A stretch of DNA of 64,000 nucleotides, from positions 62,001 to 126,000 of the forward strand of contig CAZULQ010000001.1 of the NCBI GenBank assembly GCA_964621265.1. Direction: 5' to 3'. Both the position numbers and the translations under genes were made by a program. The notes below the pieces were generated by a model. It was not told where the DNA came from, searched no databases, and saw nothing but the letters and a program-made list of their open reading frames with translations. Every line of letters begins with the position of its first letter. The stretch's first letter is position 1. This document shows, piece by piece, positions 9,142 through 17,917 of the stretch. Source of the stretch: Porcipelethomonas sp964621265 (lineage in GTDB: Bacteria > Bacillota > Clostridia > Oscillospirales > Ruminococcaceae).

Positions 9142-11589
9142 TCAAACACCGATATCACCGTTTATATCGGCATATATATTAACCTTGCTGTATTCACTGA
9201 ATTTATTTATTTCGTAAAGAATATTTCTCACAAATTCACGGAACATAGCGGTGTTCTTGCATTTCAAAATTATACGATAACGATACTTTCCGTTTATTTT
9301 ACCATATGCACTTCTAACAGGTCCCAGCACTCTCAGCGGAAAGCTTACGCCTTCGTTTACAAAATTCTTTATAATTTCAAGAAGCTTTTTTGAAGCACCC
9401 TCTGCCTTTTCATCGTCTTCAGAACTTATCCCCAAAACGCATATATCACAAATCGGCGGAAATATCAGTGCACGTCGAACTGATATTTCTTCCTCGAAAA
9501 AGGCTGTGTAGTCCTGGAGTGCCGCCAGATTCAGCACATAATGGTCGGGCATAAACGTCTGAAGGCACGCCCTCCCCTTTTTTTCTCCTCGTCCGCATCT
9601 GCCGACAACCTGTGCCACAAGTGAAAAAGTGCGCTCATAGCTTCTGAAATCGCCCGCAAAAAGCGCCTTGTCAACTGACATTACACCCACAAGCGTAACA
9701 TTCGGGAAATCAAGTCCCTTACCTATCATCTGCGTGCCAATCATAATGTCGTACTTGCCCTTGGCAAAGTCCCTGAAATTCTTTTCATAGGAGTGTCTCG
9801 ACATTGTAGTATCAGCGTCCATTCGCAGAACTCTTGCCTCCGGAAAAAGCTTTGACAGCTGTTCCTCAAGCTTCTGAGTTCCGAAGCCCGTCTGTTTAAG
9901 ACGTGTTCCTCCACACTGAGGACATGCCTCAACAGGCGGCTGACTGTGTCCGCAGTAGTGACACATAAGCGTATTGTTTATCTTGTGATACGTCATTGGC
10001 ACACTGCAGTTCGGACAGTACAAAGGCGTATGACACTGCGTACAGCTTATTATCGTATGATAACCCCTGCGGTTTAAAAGCAGAATTGTCTGCTCATGAT
10101 TTTTTAAGTTATAGTTTATTTCATCTATCAGAACATTGCTGAATTCCGAAGCATTTCCATCCTCTCGTTCAATGTTCATATCAGCTATTCCGACCTGCGG
10201 CAGTACTGCGCCGCTGTAGCGTTCCTTCATTTCCAGAAGCTCATACACACCTTTTTTAGCATAGTAATAGCTTTCTACCGAAGGTGTCGCTGACGCCAGC
10301 AGAAGCACGCTGTTATGCGTTCTGCAACGCTTTTTTGCAACCTCAATTGCGCTGTATCTCGGCGCACTGTCTGATTTATACGAGCGCTCGCCCTCTTCGT
10401 CAATAATTACAAGACCGATGTTGTCAAACGGCGCAAATACTGCGCTTCTTGTCCCTATTGCGATTTTCGCAAGCCCACGCTTTATGCGCCTGTATTCATC
10501 CATTCGCTGTCCCTGTGAAAGTCCGCTGTGAATTACTGCAACAGTCTCACCAAAAAGCTCCTGAAACTGCCTCACCATCTGAGGAGTAAGCGAGATTTCG
10601 GGTATAAGCAAAAGCGCCTGACGTTCTGAGGAAATGCAATAATCAATCAGCTTTTTGAAAACTGACGTCTTACCGCTTCCTGTAACGCCATGAAGCAAAA
10701 AGCATTTCGGGTCGCCGCTGTCCATCTGCGCCCTGACTCTGTCAAAAACCTTCTGCTGACAGCTTGACAGGATAACATCAGAAGGATTCTGCACACCTTG
10801 TTTACCAAGCGTAACCATGCGATAAGCGTCGATTTCGTATTCCTCAGCAGCACCCTTTTCCACAAGCTTTTTTGCGACTGTCTTTCCGACGCCGCAAAGA
10901 TAACACGCTTCCTTTGTGGAAAGTTTGTCATTTGCCGCTATCACATCAGCAAGCTGTTTCTGTTTGACAGTAAGCGAAAAGCTGTCGGGGTCGGATTGGT
11001 ATTCCTCCGTCAGCTTAATCATAAGAGTTGTACTGTTTCCGACATTATACTTTCCGCTGACTTCGCACTTAAGAAATCCGGAGAGTATCAGCATATCAAT
11101 ATCTGCCGAATGCCCTTCCTTACGGGCATCAGATACTTCCGCTGCCAAATCCTCACAAGCTCTGAGCCTTGACAAAAGCTTAGTCTGTGACTGAGTTAAA
11201 GTATCATCGCATGGCTTATCAGTAAGGGAAAAAGCTTCACTCACATTGATATTCAGCCCCGATGGAATCATCGTCTTTACAGCGTCATAGTAGGTACAGA
11301 ATGTATTCTCCTTAAGCCATTCCACAAGCTCCAGCATTTCAGCATTCAGCATTGGCTCGCCATCAGGCGCAGAGAGAATACTTTTGAGTCTCCTGTCGCT
11401 TTCGGACACCGTTTCAACGCCCAGAACCACTCCTGTGCGCTTTTTATTTGAACGTCCAAATGGAACAACAACTCTTGTCCCCGGCAAAACTGCCGAAACA
11501 AGAGTCTGGGGTATCAGATAAGAAAAAGGTTTGTCGAAGGCGAATGATGCATTACTCACCGCAACCAAAGCTTTAAGCCTGTCATTCAC
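9142..11589 (-). CDS. priA: Primosomal replication restart helicase PriA
   Basis: A 3'-5' helicase that reloads the replisome at stalled forks. The N-terminal DNA-binding region is followed by Walker A HGVTGSGKT, the Walker B/DExH position, motif III-like LLASATPS, a zinc-binding insert of paired cysteines (CTQC, CPNC, CHYC, CPQC) and the conserved QMIGKGLDFPNVTLVG. Walker B reads DEEG where most PriA proteins have DEEH. The start is GTG 11589, eight bases after GGAGG; an upstream in-frame GTG lies inside the ribosome binding site. The 815 residues are normal for the family. Confidence 0.96.
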   Translation of the reverse strand: MNDRLKALVAVSNASFAFDKPFSYLIPQTLVSAVLPGTRVVVPFGRSNKKRTGVVLGVETVSESDRRLKSILSAPDGEPMLNAEMLELVEWLKENTFCTYYDAVKTMIPSGLNINVSEAFSLTDKPCDDTLTQSQTKLLSRLRACEDLAAEVSDARKEGHSADIDMLILSGFLKCEVSGKYNVGNSTTLMIKLTEEYQSDPDSFSLTVKQKQLADVIAANDKLSTKEACYLCGVGKTVAKKLVEKGAAEEYEIDAYRMVTLGKQGVQNPSDVILSSCQQKVFDRVRAQMDSGDPKCFLLHGVTGSGKTSVFKKLIDYCISSERQALLLIPEISLTPQMVRQFQELFGETVAVIHSGLSQGQRMDEYRRIKRGLAKIAIGTRSAVFAPFDNIGLVIIDEEGERSYKSDSAPRYSAIEVAKKRCRTHNSVLLLASATPSVESYYYAKKGVYELLEMKERYSGAVLPQVGIADMNIEREDGNASEFSNVLIDEINYNLKNHEQTILLLNRRGYHTIISCTQCHTPLYCPNCSVPMTYHKINNTLMCHYCGHSQPPVEACPQCGGTRLKQTGFGTQKLEEQLSKLFPEARVLRMDADTTMSRHSYEKNFRDFAKGKYDIMIGTQMIGKGLDFPNVTLVGVMSVDKALFAGDFRSYERTFSLVAQVVGRCGRGEKKGRACLQTFMPDHYVLNLAALQDYTAFFEEEISVRRALIFPPICDICVLGISSEDDEKAEGASKKLLEIIKNFVNEGVSFPLRVLGPVRSAYGKINGKYRYRIILKCKNTAMFREFVRNILYEINKFSEYSKVNIYADINGDIGV

Positions 11590-11616
11590 CGTCAACACCT
11601 CCGTTTTATCTTCGAA

Positions 11617-11838
11617 TTATTCTTCTGCGGCTGTCTCTGTTTCAGAGCTGCATGTCACAATCTTGTATTTACCTGCAGCAAATTCTTCAACTGCTGTCTT
11701 AACAGGCTTTTCTTCTAAAGTCTTATTCTGTTCAACGAGTTCGTCTGCAATCTCTCTTGCACGCTTCGCAACACCTGTTACGAGAGAATAATAACTGTCA
11801 TCCTTTGAAATTAACTGATTCATTGCGGGTCTAAGCAT
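11617..11838 (-). CDS. rpoZ: RNA polymerase omega subunit
   Basis: Small RNA polymerase subunit that aids beta' folding and, in many bacteria, ppGpp response. The 73 residues begin MLRPAMNQLI and contain the conserved YSLVTGVAKRAREIA helix and the VxxAVEEFAAGKYKI segment. The start ATG 11838 overlaps the gmk stop by eight bases and has GAGG nine bases upstream. The gmk-rpoZ-priA order is the standard Firmicute one. Confidence 0.95.
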   Translation of the reverse strand: MLRPAMNQLISKDDSYYSLVTGVAKRAREIADELVEQNKTLEEKPVKTAVEEFAAGKYKIVTCSSETETAAEE

Positions 11839-12436
11839 TTTTAAGCACCTCATCTATAAATTCTTTGGCGTAAGCCGCCTTATGTTCTTCAGCGGATATT
11901 ACCGCTTTAAAATCTTCAATAGCCTTTTCAAGCTCGCCGTTTACAACGACGTAATCATACTTATAAGCATATGCAATTTCGCCTGCTGCCTCTGCAACAC
12001 GCTTTGCAATAACCTCATCAGTTTCCGTACCTCTTTTTCTGAGACGTCTTTCAAGTTCGGAAATTGAAGGCGGCATAATGAAAATCATGATAGCGTCAGG
12101 ACGACGCTCTTTCACCTGCATTGCGCCCTGTACTTCGATTTCAAGAAGTACATTTTTTCCTTCGGAAAGCTTCTTTTCAACCATTTCCTTTTCAGTACCG
12201 TAATAATTCTCACAGAACTGCGCATATTCAAGCATTTTGTCAGAGGCAATAAGCTCCTCAAACTGCTCTCTTGTACGGAAATTATAATTCACCCCGTCCA
12301 CTTCACCCTCTCTCGGGTTTCTTGTAGTAGATGATACGGAATAATAGAATCTGTCATTTTTAAGTATTTCACTGAGAATAGTTCCCTTACCGCATCCGGA
12401 AGGTGCAGATACTACAAAAAGATGTCCATTACTCAT
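11831..12436 (-). CDS. gmk: Guanylate kinase
   Basis: Phosphorylates GMP and dGMP to the diphosphates. The P-loop SAPSGCGKGT lies at about residues 8-17, followed by the GMP-binding SSTTRNPREGEVDGVNY region and RKRGTE in the lid. I start at ATG 12436 because AGGAGG is nine bases upstream; a preceding in-frame ATG contains the ribosome binding site. The product has 201 residues, normal for bacterial Gmk. It overlaps remA by eight bases. Confidence 0.97.
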   Translation of the reverse strand: MSNGHLFVVSAPSGCGKGTILSEILKNDRFYYSVSSTTRNPREGEVDGVNYNFRTREQFEELIASDKMLEYAQFCENYYGTEKEMVEKKLSEGKNVLLEIEVQGAMQVKERRPDAIMIFIMPPSISELERRLRKRGTETDEVIAKRVAEAAGEIAYAYKYDYVVVNGELEKAIEDFKAVISAEEHKAAYAKEFIDEVLKNA

Positions 12437-12686
12437 CTTCACAATCCTCCTCATTCGGATTAATTTTCGAGCCGACCGTTTCAGGCTGTTTAGCCGAAAG
12501 AATAACGTGTCCGCTGTCCATGATAATCACGGCTCTTGTACGTCTTCCATATGTAGCGTCAACCAGCATTGATTTATCTCTTGCGTCCTGAATAATACGC
12601 TTAATCGGCGCAGATTCGGGACTTACAACTGCAACAAGCTTTGATGACGAAACCATATTTCCAAAACCGATATTAATCAGCTGCAT
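12429..12686 (-). CDS. remA: RemA family DNA-binding regulator (DUF370)
   Basis: An 85-residue protein of the RemA/DUF370 family. In Bacillus RemA activates extracellular matrix and osmoprotection genes. Conserved parts are the N-terminal INIGFGNMV and the SAPIKRIIQDARD and DATYGRRTRAVI segments. The arrangement yicC-remA-gmk-rpoZ is widely conserved. Targets in this organism are unknown. Confidence 0.92.
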   Translation of the reverse strand: MQLINIGFGNMVSSSKLVAVVSPESAPIKRIIQDARDKSMLVDATYGRRTRAVIIMDSGHVILSAKQPETVGSKINPNEEDCEDE

Positions 12687-12696
12687 AAAACCTCCG

Positions 12697-13575
12697 CTAT
12701 TCTATGTTCTGAATCTGTTCACGGATTTTTTCAACTTCTGCCTTCATGTTAACAACACATTTTGTAACTTCAAGGTCCTGTGCCTTTGAGCCGATTGTGT
12801 TAATCTCACGATTGATTTCCTGCACAAGGAAATCAAGCTTTCTGCCGACCGGTTCATTAGTTTTCATAAGCTCTCTGAACTGGTTAAGATGACTTGCGAG
12901 TCTGACTGTTTCTTCATCAATAGCAATTTTTTCAGCGAAAATTGCAGCTTCAGTCAGAATTCTCTGTTCATCAATTTCCTTGTCAGCAAGTATTTCACTA
13001 AGCTTTGCATAAAGTCGGTCACGGTAATTATCAGCAGTCTTTGAGGAAAGTTCCTCAACGCTGTGAAGCATATTTTCAATATTGTCAATTTTAATGAGAA
13101 GATCGGATTTTAATGTCTCACCCTCATTTTCACGCATTGTAACAAATTTTTCAAGAGCAGATGTGGCTGTTTCACGAACCATGCCCCAGATAAATTCCTC
13201 ATCGTCAGAAACCTTCTGAACATTGAAAATATCTGACATTCTCAAAAGATTTGACAGCTTCAGATTATCTTCAAGTCCCAGTTCCTCGTTAACCTCACGA
13301 AGAGCGTTTATATAACCTGCTGCCATAAGCTTGTCAGCCTTTATATTCGCCTCTCTGCCATTGAGATTGTTTATCAGAACGCTCACTTCAACTTTTCCTC
13401 TTGAAATACCGCTCTTCATAAAGGACTTAAGCTTTTCATCAAGATAATTATAGTGGCGTGGAATTCTTGAAGAAAATTCATAGTATCTGTGATTGACTGA
13501 TTTAATCTCAACTGTTATATCATATTGATTAATTATTCTTTGTTCACGGCCAAAACCGGTCATACTTCTTATCAC
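12697..13575 (-). CDS. YicC family endoribonuclease
   Basis: A YicC/YloC-type protein; members of this family have been shown to act as endoribonucleases. It starts IRSMTGFGRE, keeps VEIKSVNHRYYE near the N-terminus, and ends in the DUF1732 region with FLVQEINREINTIGSKA. I choose GTG 13575, six bases after AGGAGG; upstream codons lie in the leader. This gives 292 residues, the usual length. It is the first gene of the block and sits behind a near-consensus promoter. Confidence 0.93.
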   Translation of the reverse strand: MIRSMTGFGREQRIINQYDITVEIKSVNHRYYEFSSRIPRHYNYLDEKLKSFMKSGISRGKVEVSVLINNLNGREANIKADKLMAAGYINALREVNEELGLEDNLKLSNLLRMSDIFNVQKVSDDEEFIWGMVRETATSALEKFVTMRENEGETLKSDLLIKIDNIENMLHSVEELSSKTADNYRDRLYAKLSEILADKEIDEQRILTEAAIFAEKIAIDEETVRLASHLNQFRELMKTNEPVGRKLDFLVQEINREINTIGSKAQDLEVTKCVVNMKAEVEKIREQIQNIE

Positions 13576-13613
13576 GACATACCTCCTGATTTTAGTCTGC
13601 ATTGTATCATCTT

Positions 13614-13642
13614 ATTATAACACTTTTAAGCGAATAAATCAA
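13614..13642 (-). promoter_or_regulatory. Sigma-A promoter of the yicC-remA-gmk-rpoZ-priA block
   Basis: On the minus strand a -35 TTGATT (13637-13642) is separated by exactly 17 bases from a perfect -10 TATAAT (13614-13619), which is preceded by an extended TGT. Transcription would start near 13606, about 30 bases before the yicC start codon. Confidence 0.8.
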
Positions 13643-13656
13643 GTATATAGACAAAA

Positions 13657-13688
13657 AAATCCGGTCTTTTACGGAAAAGACCGGATTT
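13657..13688 (-). terminator. Rho-independent terminator of cel48
   Basis: A 14-bp perfect stem (13657-13670 with 13675-13688) closes a four-base loop. On the minus strand it is followed by a run of seven T residues. It lies about 50 bases past the cel48 stop and directly upstream of the yicC promoter, insulating the two units. Confidence 0.88.
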
Positions 13689-13736
13689 TAGGGAATAAAT
13701 AGGAATTATAAAAAAGGAATTAAAATGAAAGACCTA

Positions 13737-16310
13737 TTACTGTGGACCAAGCTTGCCGTATTCGATGATCATAGCAACGTAGTTCATGATGATAACGCTG
13801 TCTGATGAATCAAGAGCTCCGTCGTAGTTACAGTTAGCATTTACCTTACCCTGTGCTTCAAGAGCATTGTTTGTTGTGTTGAGTAAGTACATGTTAAGAG
13901 CAACGATGTCTGCTACGTCAACTGTACCGTCAACATTTGCATCGCCCCACTTAGCCTTAGCAACGAGATCTGGATCTGTAAGATCATCGCCTGTTTCGCC
14001 AGTTGGATCATCAGAAGGATCTTCTGTTGTTGGTTCTGTTGGTTCTGTTGGATCTGTTGGATCTGTAACATCTGAGTAGTAATCAACCTTCATGTCTGGG
14101 TAGAGTTCATACATTGTACCAAGAGCCATGAGGATATCACCTGCATGCCAGAATCTGTGGAGGTTACGTTCTACAGATTCCATAGCTTCTGTTATATCTC
14201 CGCCAGTTGCAACTGCGTTGTCATAAGCTGTCTTGTATGCCTGAACATCCTTGTTTTCGAGGTACTGTGAACGGAAGTCAAGGAACTTAACGCCAGACTG
14301 GAGCTTATCACCGTTAGGCATTGTACCTGTGTAGTGTGATGGAATGAATACTTCCTGTTCAAAGAGTCTAGCCATGCTACCGTTTGTTTCTGGGAGTGAG
14401 AGACCGATATTGTCACGTCCGAGTTCCCATTCACGGTCGAGGAGTGAGTGAGCAAGGTAGAGAGCCTTTGAAGGAGCATCTGTATTTTCGCTTGAGTAAG
14501 CAGCTTCTGTTTTAACGCCTTCAGCCTTAGCGTACCAGATAAGTGTATTAGCAAGTGATGATACACAACCTAAGTCAGATGAACCATAGTTTCTGATTGT
14601 ACATGTGAGTGCTGAATTAGCATTTGGATCGTATGTACCTGTCCATGTTGCAGGCTGACCTTCCCAGTCAAGTGTAGCTGGGATAGCGAATGTGCCATCT
14701 TCGTAAAGCTTTGTATTTGCGATGAACCATTCTACCCATCTGTCAAGGATAGCCTTGAGTGACTGTTCAAGTGTCATAGCTCCTGATGTGCTGTCGATTG
14801 TGATACCTGTTGTATCGCCTTCTGTCTTAACAACATAGTATAATTCTGCGAGACGCTGAACAGCCCATACCTGGTTACCGATCCAGTGGTTTGAACCTGG
14901 GTCGAGGTATACTGGGTGTTCCTGATAACCCATTTCGTAGAATGTTGTAGGTGTTGATGTGCCGTACTTAGCAGCCTGTTCAGCTGTGTATTCTGGCTTT
15001 TCATATCTACCGTTCCATGAGCTTGTAGCACCACCTGCGATTGGGCCGTCTGCTGACTGGAGCCAGAGATAGAATTCCATCTGACGCTGGAGTGATGTTG
15101 TATAGTCCTTAACAGCGTCTGTACCCTTCATAGCGTTCTTGAGACCTTCGTCCTGGATAAGACCGAAAGCTGCGAGTGGGTTCTGGTAGAATTCGTGACA
15201 GTGTGAAGCACCGATCTGCCATGCCCATGAACCATCGAGAGCGCCGCCCCATGATGTGTACCATGACATAAGGAAGTGAGCACCTGTATAGTCGTTAGCC
15301 ATGTTCCAAACATCGTTAGCACCGATTGTCTTGTAGTACTTATCGAACATGTTGTTTCTACACTGGTCACCCATTTTACCTGCGAGAGTTGTGATTGAAT
15401 CATCACCAACGCCCCATCTGTTAGCAGCGTAAACAGCCTGGATAGCACGGTCTTCAGCGTCAGGAGCGTTTGTATATGCCCACTGTGCAGGAACGTCTTC
15501 AGTTGATGTCTTGAAGATACCCTTGATACCTGTATCAGAGTTACCATACTTCTTTTCTTCGATTGATGGATGTGGAACAGTTTCCCAACATGATTCCTGA
15601 GCACCACGCTGGAATGTGTTGATAAATGTGAAATCGTTGCCGCTTCCGCCGTAACCATACCAGTTATCTACGTCAGCGAGCCAGTGCATAAGGTAAAGAC
15701 CTGAATCGCCTGAGTAAGCCTGCTTGAAGTACTTGTGAATTGGGTTCTTACCGTTGTTACCCTGTGTCATTGCGCAACCGTCATCATCATATGATTCTGG
15801 TTCTTCCCATTCCGGTGAATATGTAGCATTGAGATCCTGCTGCATAACGCCCTTCTGGAATTCCGGAATCATAACTTCCATTGTCTTCCAAGCTTTAGCA
15901 AGATCCTGTGTCTTGTCAACAGTTGTTGTTGAACCGTCAGGATTTGTGATAGAGCCTGTCTGAGAAATGTTATCTCTCATTGCAGCCATCCATACGATGT
16001 ATGACATAGCTTCTGATGTTGTTTCGTGACCGTAGTCAGGAGCTTCAACGATAAGCTCTTCAACTGAGTGGTAAGGAACGCCGAAACCGCCGTTAGCAAC
16101 GTTATCCTTACTGAGGTAGCCGTTTTCCTGACCGTTTGTGATTACGTCATCATAAAGTGAAAGAAATCTCTTAGCGTATGTATCATCGCCATACTTTTCT
16201 TCCTTTGTTCTTGAACCTGCTGCAGATACTGCAGTAGGAGCAACAGCTGCAACTGTAAGAGCTGCTGCGAGAATAGCAGAAATAACTGCCTTGTTCTTCT
16301 TGAGTATCAT
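13737..16310 (-). CDS. Glycoside hydrolase family 48 cellulase with type I dockerin
   Basis: A secreted processive cellobiohydrolase, the signature exoglucanase of cellulosomes. A signal peptide spans residues 1-30 (cleavage after AVSA). The GH48 catalytic domain follows to about residue 730. The segment VEAPDYGHETTSE aligns with CelF of Clostridium cellulolyticum, making E100 the likely catalytic acid (CelF E55) and E89 the equivalent of CelF E44. A Thr/Pro/Asp/Glu linker (about 745-780) leads to a dockerin (788-857) with two calcium loops, DANVDGTVDVAD and NCNYDGALDSSD. The dockerin should bind a cohesin on a scaffoldin; no scaffoldin lies in the window. Codon choice appears more restricted than in neighbours, as in highly expressed genes. 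It is a single-gene unit with its own promoter and terminator. Confidence 0.96.
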   Translation of the reverse strand: MILKKNKAVISAILAAALTVAAVAPTAVSAAGSRTKEEKYGDDTYAKRFLSLYDDVITNGQENGYLSKDNVANGGFGVPYHSVEELIVEAPDYGHETTSEAMSYIVWMAAMRDNISQTGSITNPDGSTTTVDKTQDLAKAWKTMEVMIPEFQKGVMQQDLNATYSPEWEEPESYDDDGCAMTQGNNGKNPIHKYFKQAYSGDSGLYLMHWLADVDNWYGYGGSGNDFTFINTFQRGAQESCWETVPHPSIEEKKYGNSDTGIKGIFKTSTEDVPAQWAYTNAPDAEDRAIQAVYAANRWGVGDDSITTLAGKMGDQCRNNMFDKYYKTIGANDVWNMANDYTGAHFLMSWYTSWGGALDGSWAWQIGASHCHEFYQNPLAAFGLIQDEGLKNAMKGTDAVKDYTTSLQRQMEFYLWLQSADGPIAGGATSSWNGRYEKPEYTAEQAAKYGTSTPTTFYEMGYQEHPVYLDPGSNHWIGNQVWAVQRLAELYYVVKTEGDTTGITIDSTSGAMTLEQSLKAILDRWVEWFIANTKLYEDGTFAIPATLDWEGQPATWTGTYDPNANSALTCTIRNYGSSDLGCVSSLANTLIWYAKAEGVKTEAAYSSENTDAPSKALYLAHSLLDREWELGRDNIGLSLPETNGSMARLFEQEVFIPSHYTGTMPNGDKLQSGVKFLDFRSQYLENKDVQAYKTAYDNAVATGGDITEAMESVERNLHRFWHAGDILMALGTMYELYPDMKVDYYSDVTDPTDPTEPTEPTTEDPSDDPTGETGDDLTDPDLVAKAKWGDANVDGTVDVADIVALNMYLLNTTNNALEAQGKVNANCNYDGALDSSDSVIIMNYVAMIIEYGKLGPQ

Positions 16311-16416
16311 GATAGATATTCCCCTCTCAATAAAATTTGGTTAATCATACACTTTTTATAGGCTAAGAAATGAATTTGCGTCATTCCATAAAACGCCTAT
16401 ATAACTTCATAGCAAT

Positions 16417-16445
16417 ATTATAATTCATTCAAAAATAAAAGTCAA
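16417..16445 (-). promoter_or_regulatory. Sigma-A promoter of cel48
   Basis: Minus-strand -35 TTGACT (16440-16445), 17-base spacer, -10 TATAAT (16417-16422). This predicts a start near 16410 and an untranslated leader of about 100 bases before the cel48 ATG, which has AGAGGGG ten bases upstream. Confidence 0.82.
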
Positions 16446-16710
16446 CAGTTTACACAAAAAAGAATTCACCCTCAAAACCTTTTTGTATAACTGCACAGCC
16501 TTTTGCATTTAGTTTTGTGCACTTTGACAATCTATTTTTATACATTTTTTCAAATTATTGGCACGAAACTATAAATTTCCATAAAATCCACCGCATGAAA
16601 TCACAATATCATCACAATTATAGGGTAAAATGAATAAATAAAGTGCCCGTATTTTAGAAAATGCATATAAACATACATATATTCATGCTATTGTAATTAC
16701 AGTGTAATTT
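16446..16710. other. Gene-free AT-rich region between divergent cel48 and the ABC operon
   Basis: This stretch of about 265 bases has no credible coding frame. It is strongly AT-rich with several A and T tracts and short imperfect inverted repeats. Lying between two divergent promoters, it is a plausible place for regulator binding, but I recognise no operator or cre-like site. Confidence 0.4.
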
Positions 16711-16740
16711 TTGTGTAACCTTTTTTTGAGATAATATAGT
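16711..16740 (+). promoter_or_regulatory. Possible promoter of the Gld-like ABC operon
   Basis: TTGTGT (16711-16716) is followed after 18 bases by TATAGT (16735-16740). Both match the consensus at four or five of six positions. It is the best candidate upstream of the hairpin-rich leader; the assignment is tentative. Confidence 0.45.
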
Positions 16741-16772
16741 GTGTGTATTTATACACGTTTGCATGCTTTAAT

Positions 16773-16893
16773 AACCGGCTTGAGTTTCTGGGTCAGCAGC
16801 CGGTTTTACACCAAGCCAACCTGCTTGGCAATATCAAAATCGGCGTACCGCATGCCGCAAAGCGGAGGCTGTATACATTATTATATATACAGC
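16773..16893 (+). ncRNA. Hairpin-rich 5' leader of the ABC operon (candidate cis-regulatory RNA)
   Basis: Four stems occur in about 120 bases. AACCGGCT (16773-16780) pairs with AGCCGGTT (16798-16805). CCAAGC (16811-16816) pairs with GCTTGG (16823-16828). CCGC (16855-16858) pairs with GCGG (16862-16865). GCTGTATA (16868-16875) pairs with TATACAGC (16886-16893). The last ends four bases before the GGAG that serves the first gene, so it could affect ribosome access. I do not recognise a known riboswitch class. No terminator-like T-run follows, so any control would more likely act on translation. Confidence 0.4.
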
Positions 16894-16907
16894 ATTGGAG
16901 ATTAATT

Positions 16908-17915
16908 ATGATTGAGATTAAAAATCTGACTAAATTTTACGGCAACAATGCTGCTGTAAAAAATATCAGCTTTACTGTAAAGGACAATGAAATTCTCGGT
17001 TTTCTCGGACCTAACGGCGCCGGAAAATCAACTACAATGAATATTCTGACAGGTTTTCTGCCGTCAACAAGCGGTAAGGTTTTAATCGGTGATATAGACA
17101 TTGCCGAAAAGCCTTCTGCAGCAAAAAAGAAGATAGGCTATCTACCTGAAATCCCGCCTGTATATCCTGACATGCGTGTCAAGGAATATCTGAAATTCTG
17201 TGCAGGCATCAAGGGTGTTAAGCGTTCCGAAAGAAAGGCACAGGTTGAGGACGCAATGGAAAAGCTTCACATCAAGGATATGGAAAACAGACTTATCCGA
17301 AACCTTTCAAAGGGTTACAAGCAGCGTGTCGGATTTGCCCAGGCTCTTCTAGGAAATCCTGAATATCTTATACTTGACGAACCGACTGTAGGTCTTGACC
17401 CGAGCCAGGTTGTAGAAGTAAGAAACCTTATCATGTCCCTTAAAAAGGACCACACAATCATTCTGAGTTCACATATCCTTCAGGAAATCCAGGCAGTATG
17501 TGAACGTGTTGTAATCATCAGCCACGGCGAAATCCGTGCTATCGATTCAATTGCAAACCTCGAAAAGAACATGGGTAAATCAGCAACTCTCAGCGTAAAG
17601 GCTGAAGGCGACAAGGAAAAAATCACAGCATGTATTACCAGAATTTCAGGCATCGCCACTGTTACTGATGTTATCGAGGAAGCACCGAATGTACATACAT
17701 ATAAGGTATCAATCGAAAATGAAGAAATGAAAAAGGAAATCCTTGCCGAGCTTGTCAAGAATGATTATGCAATTTCGGAGGTTACATCTGAAAAGCCTAA
17801 TCTCGAAGACGTATTCATCAAGCTCACGGCTACACCGCCGAAAAAGAAGGGTCTCAAAGACCTTCTCAACGACATGGAAAATGAAAATCCATATTATGAC
17901 AAGGAGGAACTTTAA
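16908..17915 (+). CDS. ABC transporter ATP-binding protein, Gld/ABC-2 type
   Basis: Cytoplasmic ATPase driving the permease encoded next. It has Walker A GPNGAGKST (about residues 37-45), the signature LSKGYKQR, Walker B YLILDEPTVGLDP and the switch histidine in SSHIL. A C-terminal extension of about 100 residues is typical of GldA/NatA-like proteins. The ATG at 16908 has GGAG seven bases upstream, just after the last leader hairpin. A longer in-frame reading exists but would translate that leader. Two bases separate it from the permease gene. Product 335 residues. The transported substrate is unknown. Confidence 0.93.
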   Translation: MIEIKNLTKFYGNNAAVKNISFTVKDNEILGFLGPNGAGKSTTMNILTGFLPSTSGKVLIGDIDIAEKPSAAKKKIGYLPEIPPVYPDMRVKEYLKFCAGIKGVKRSERKAQVEDAMEKLHIKDMENRLIRNLSKGYKQRVGFAQALLGNPEYLILDEPTVGLDPSQVVEVRNLIMSLKKDHTIILSSHILQEIQAVCERVVIISHGEIRAIDSIANLEKNMGKSATLSVKAEGDKEKITACITRISGIATVTDVIEEAPNVHTYKVSIENEEMKKEILAELVKNDYAISEVTSEKPNLEDVFIKLTATPPKKKGLKDLLNDMENENPYYDKEEL

Positions 17916-17917
17916 TT

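Noticed and set aside
14027..14076. Short tandem repeat of GTTGGTTCT/GTTGGATCT units
   Set aside because: It encodes the Thr/Pro/Glu linker of Cel48 and is explained by protein low complexity; not a CRISPR or mobile element repeat.
15128..15658. Long frame antisense-shifted inside cel48 (176 codons)
   Set aside because: It lies in another frame of the strongly conserved GH48 domain and has low-complexity His/Ser/Thr composition with no ribosome binding site; a shadow of cel48.
16773..16893. Resemblance of the leader to a c-di-GMP-I (GEMM) riboswitch
   Set aside because: There is a GCAAAGC-like segment but the tetraloop/receptor and paired elements of GEMM are missing.
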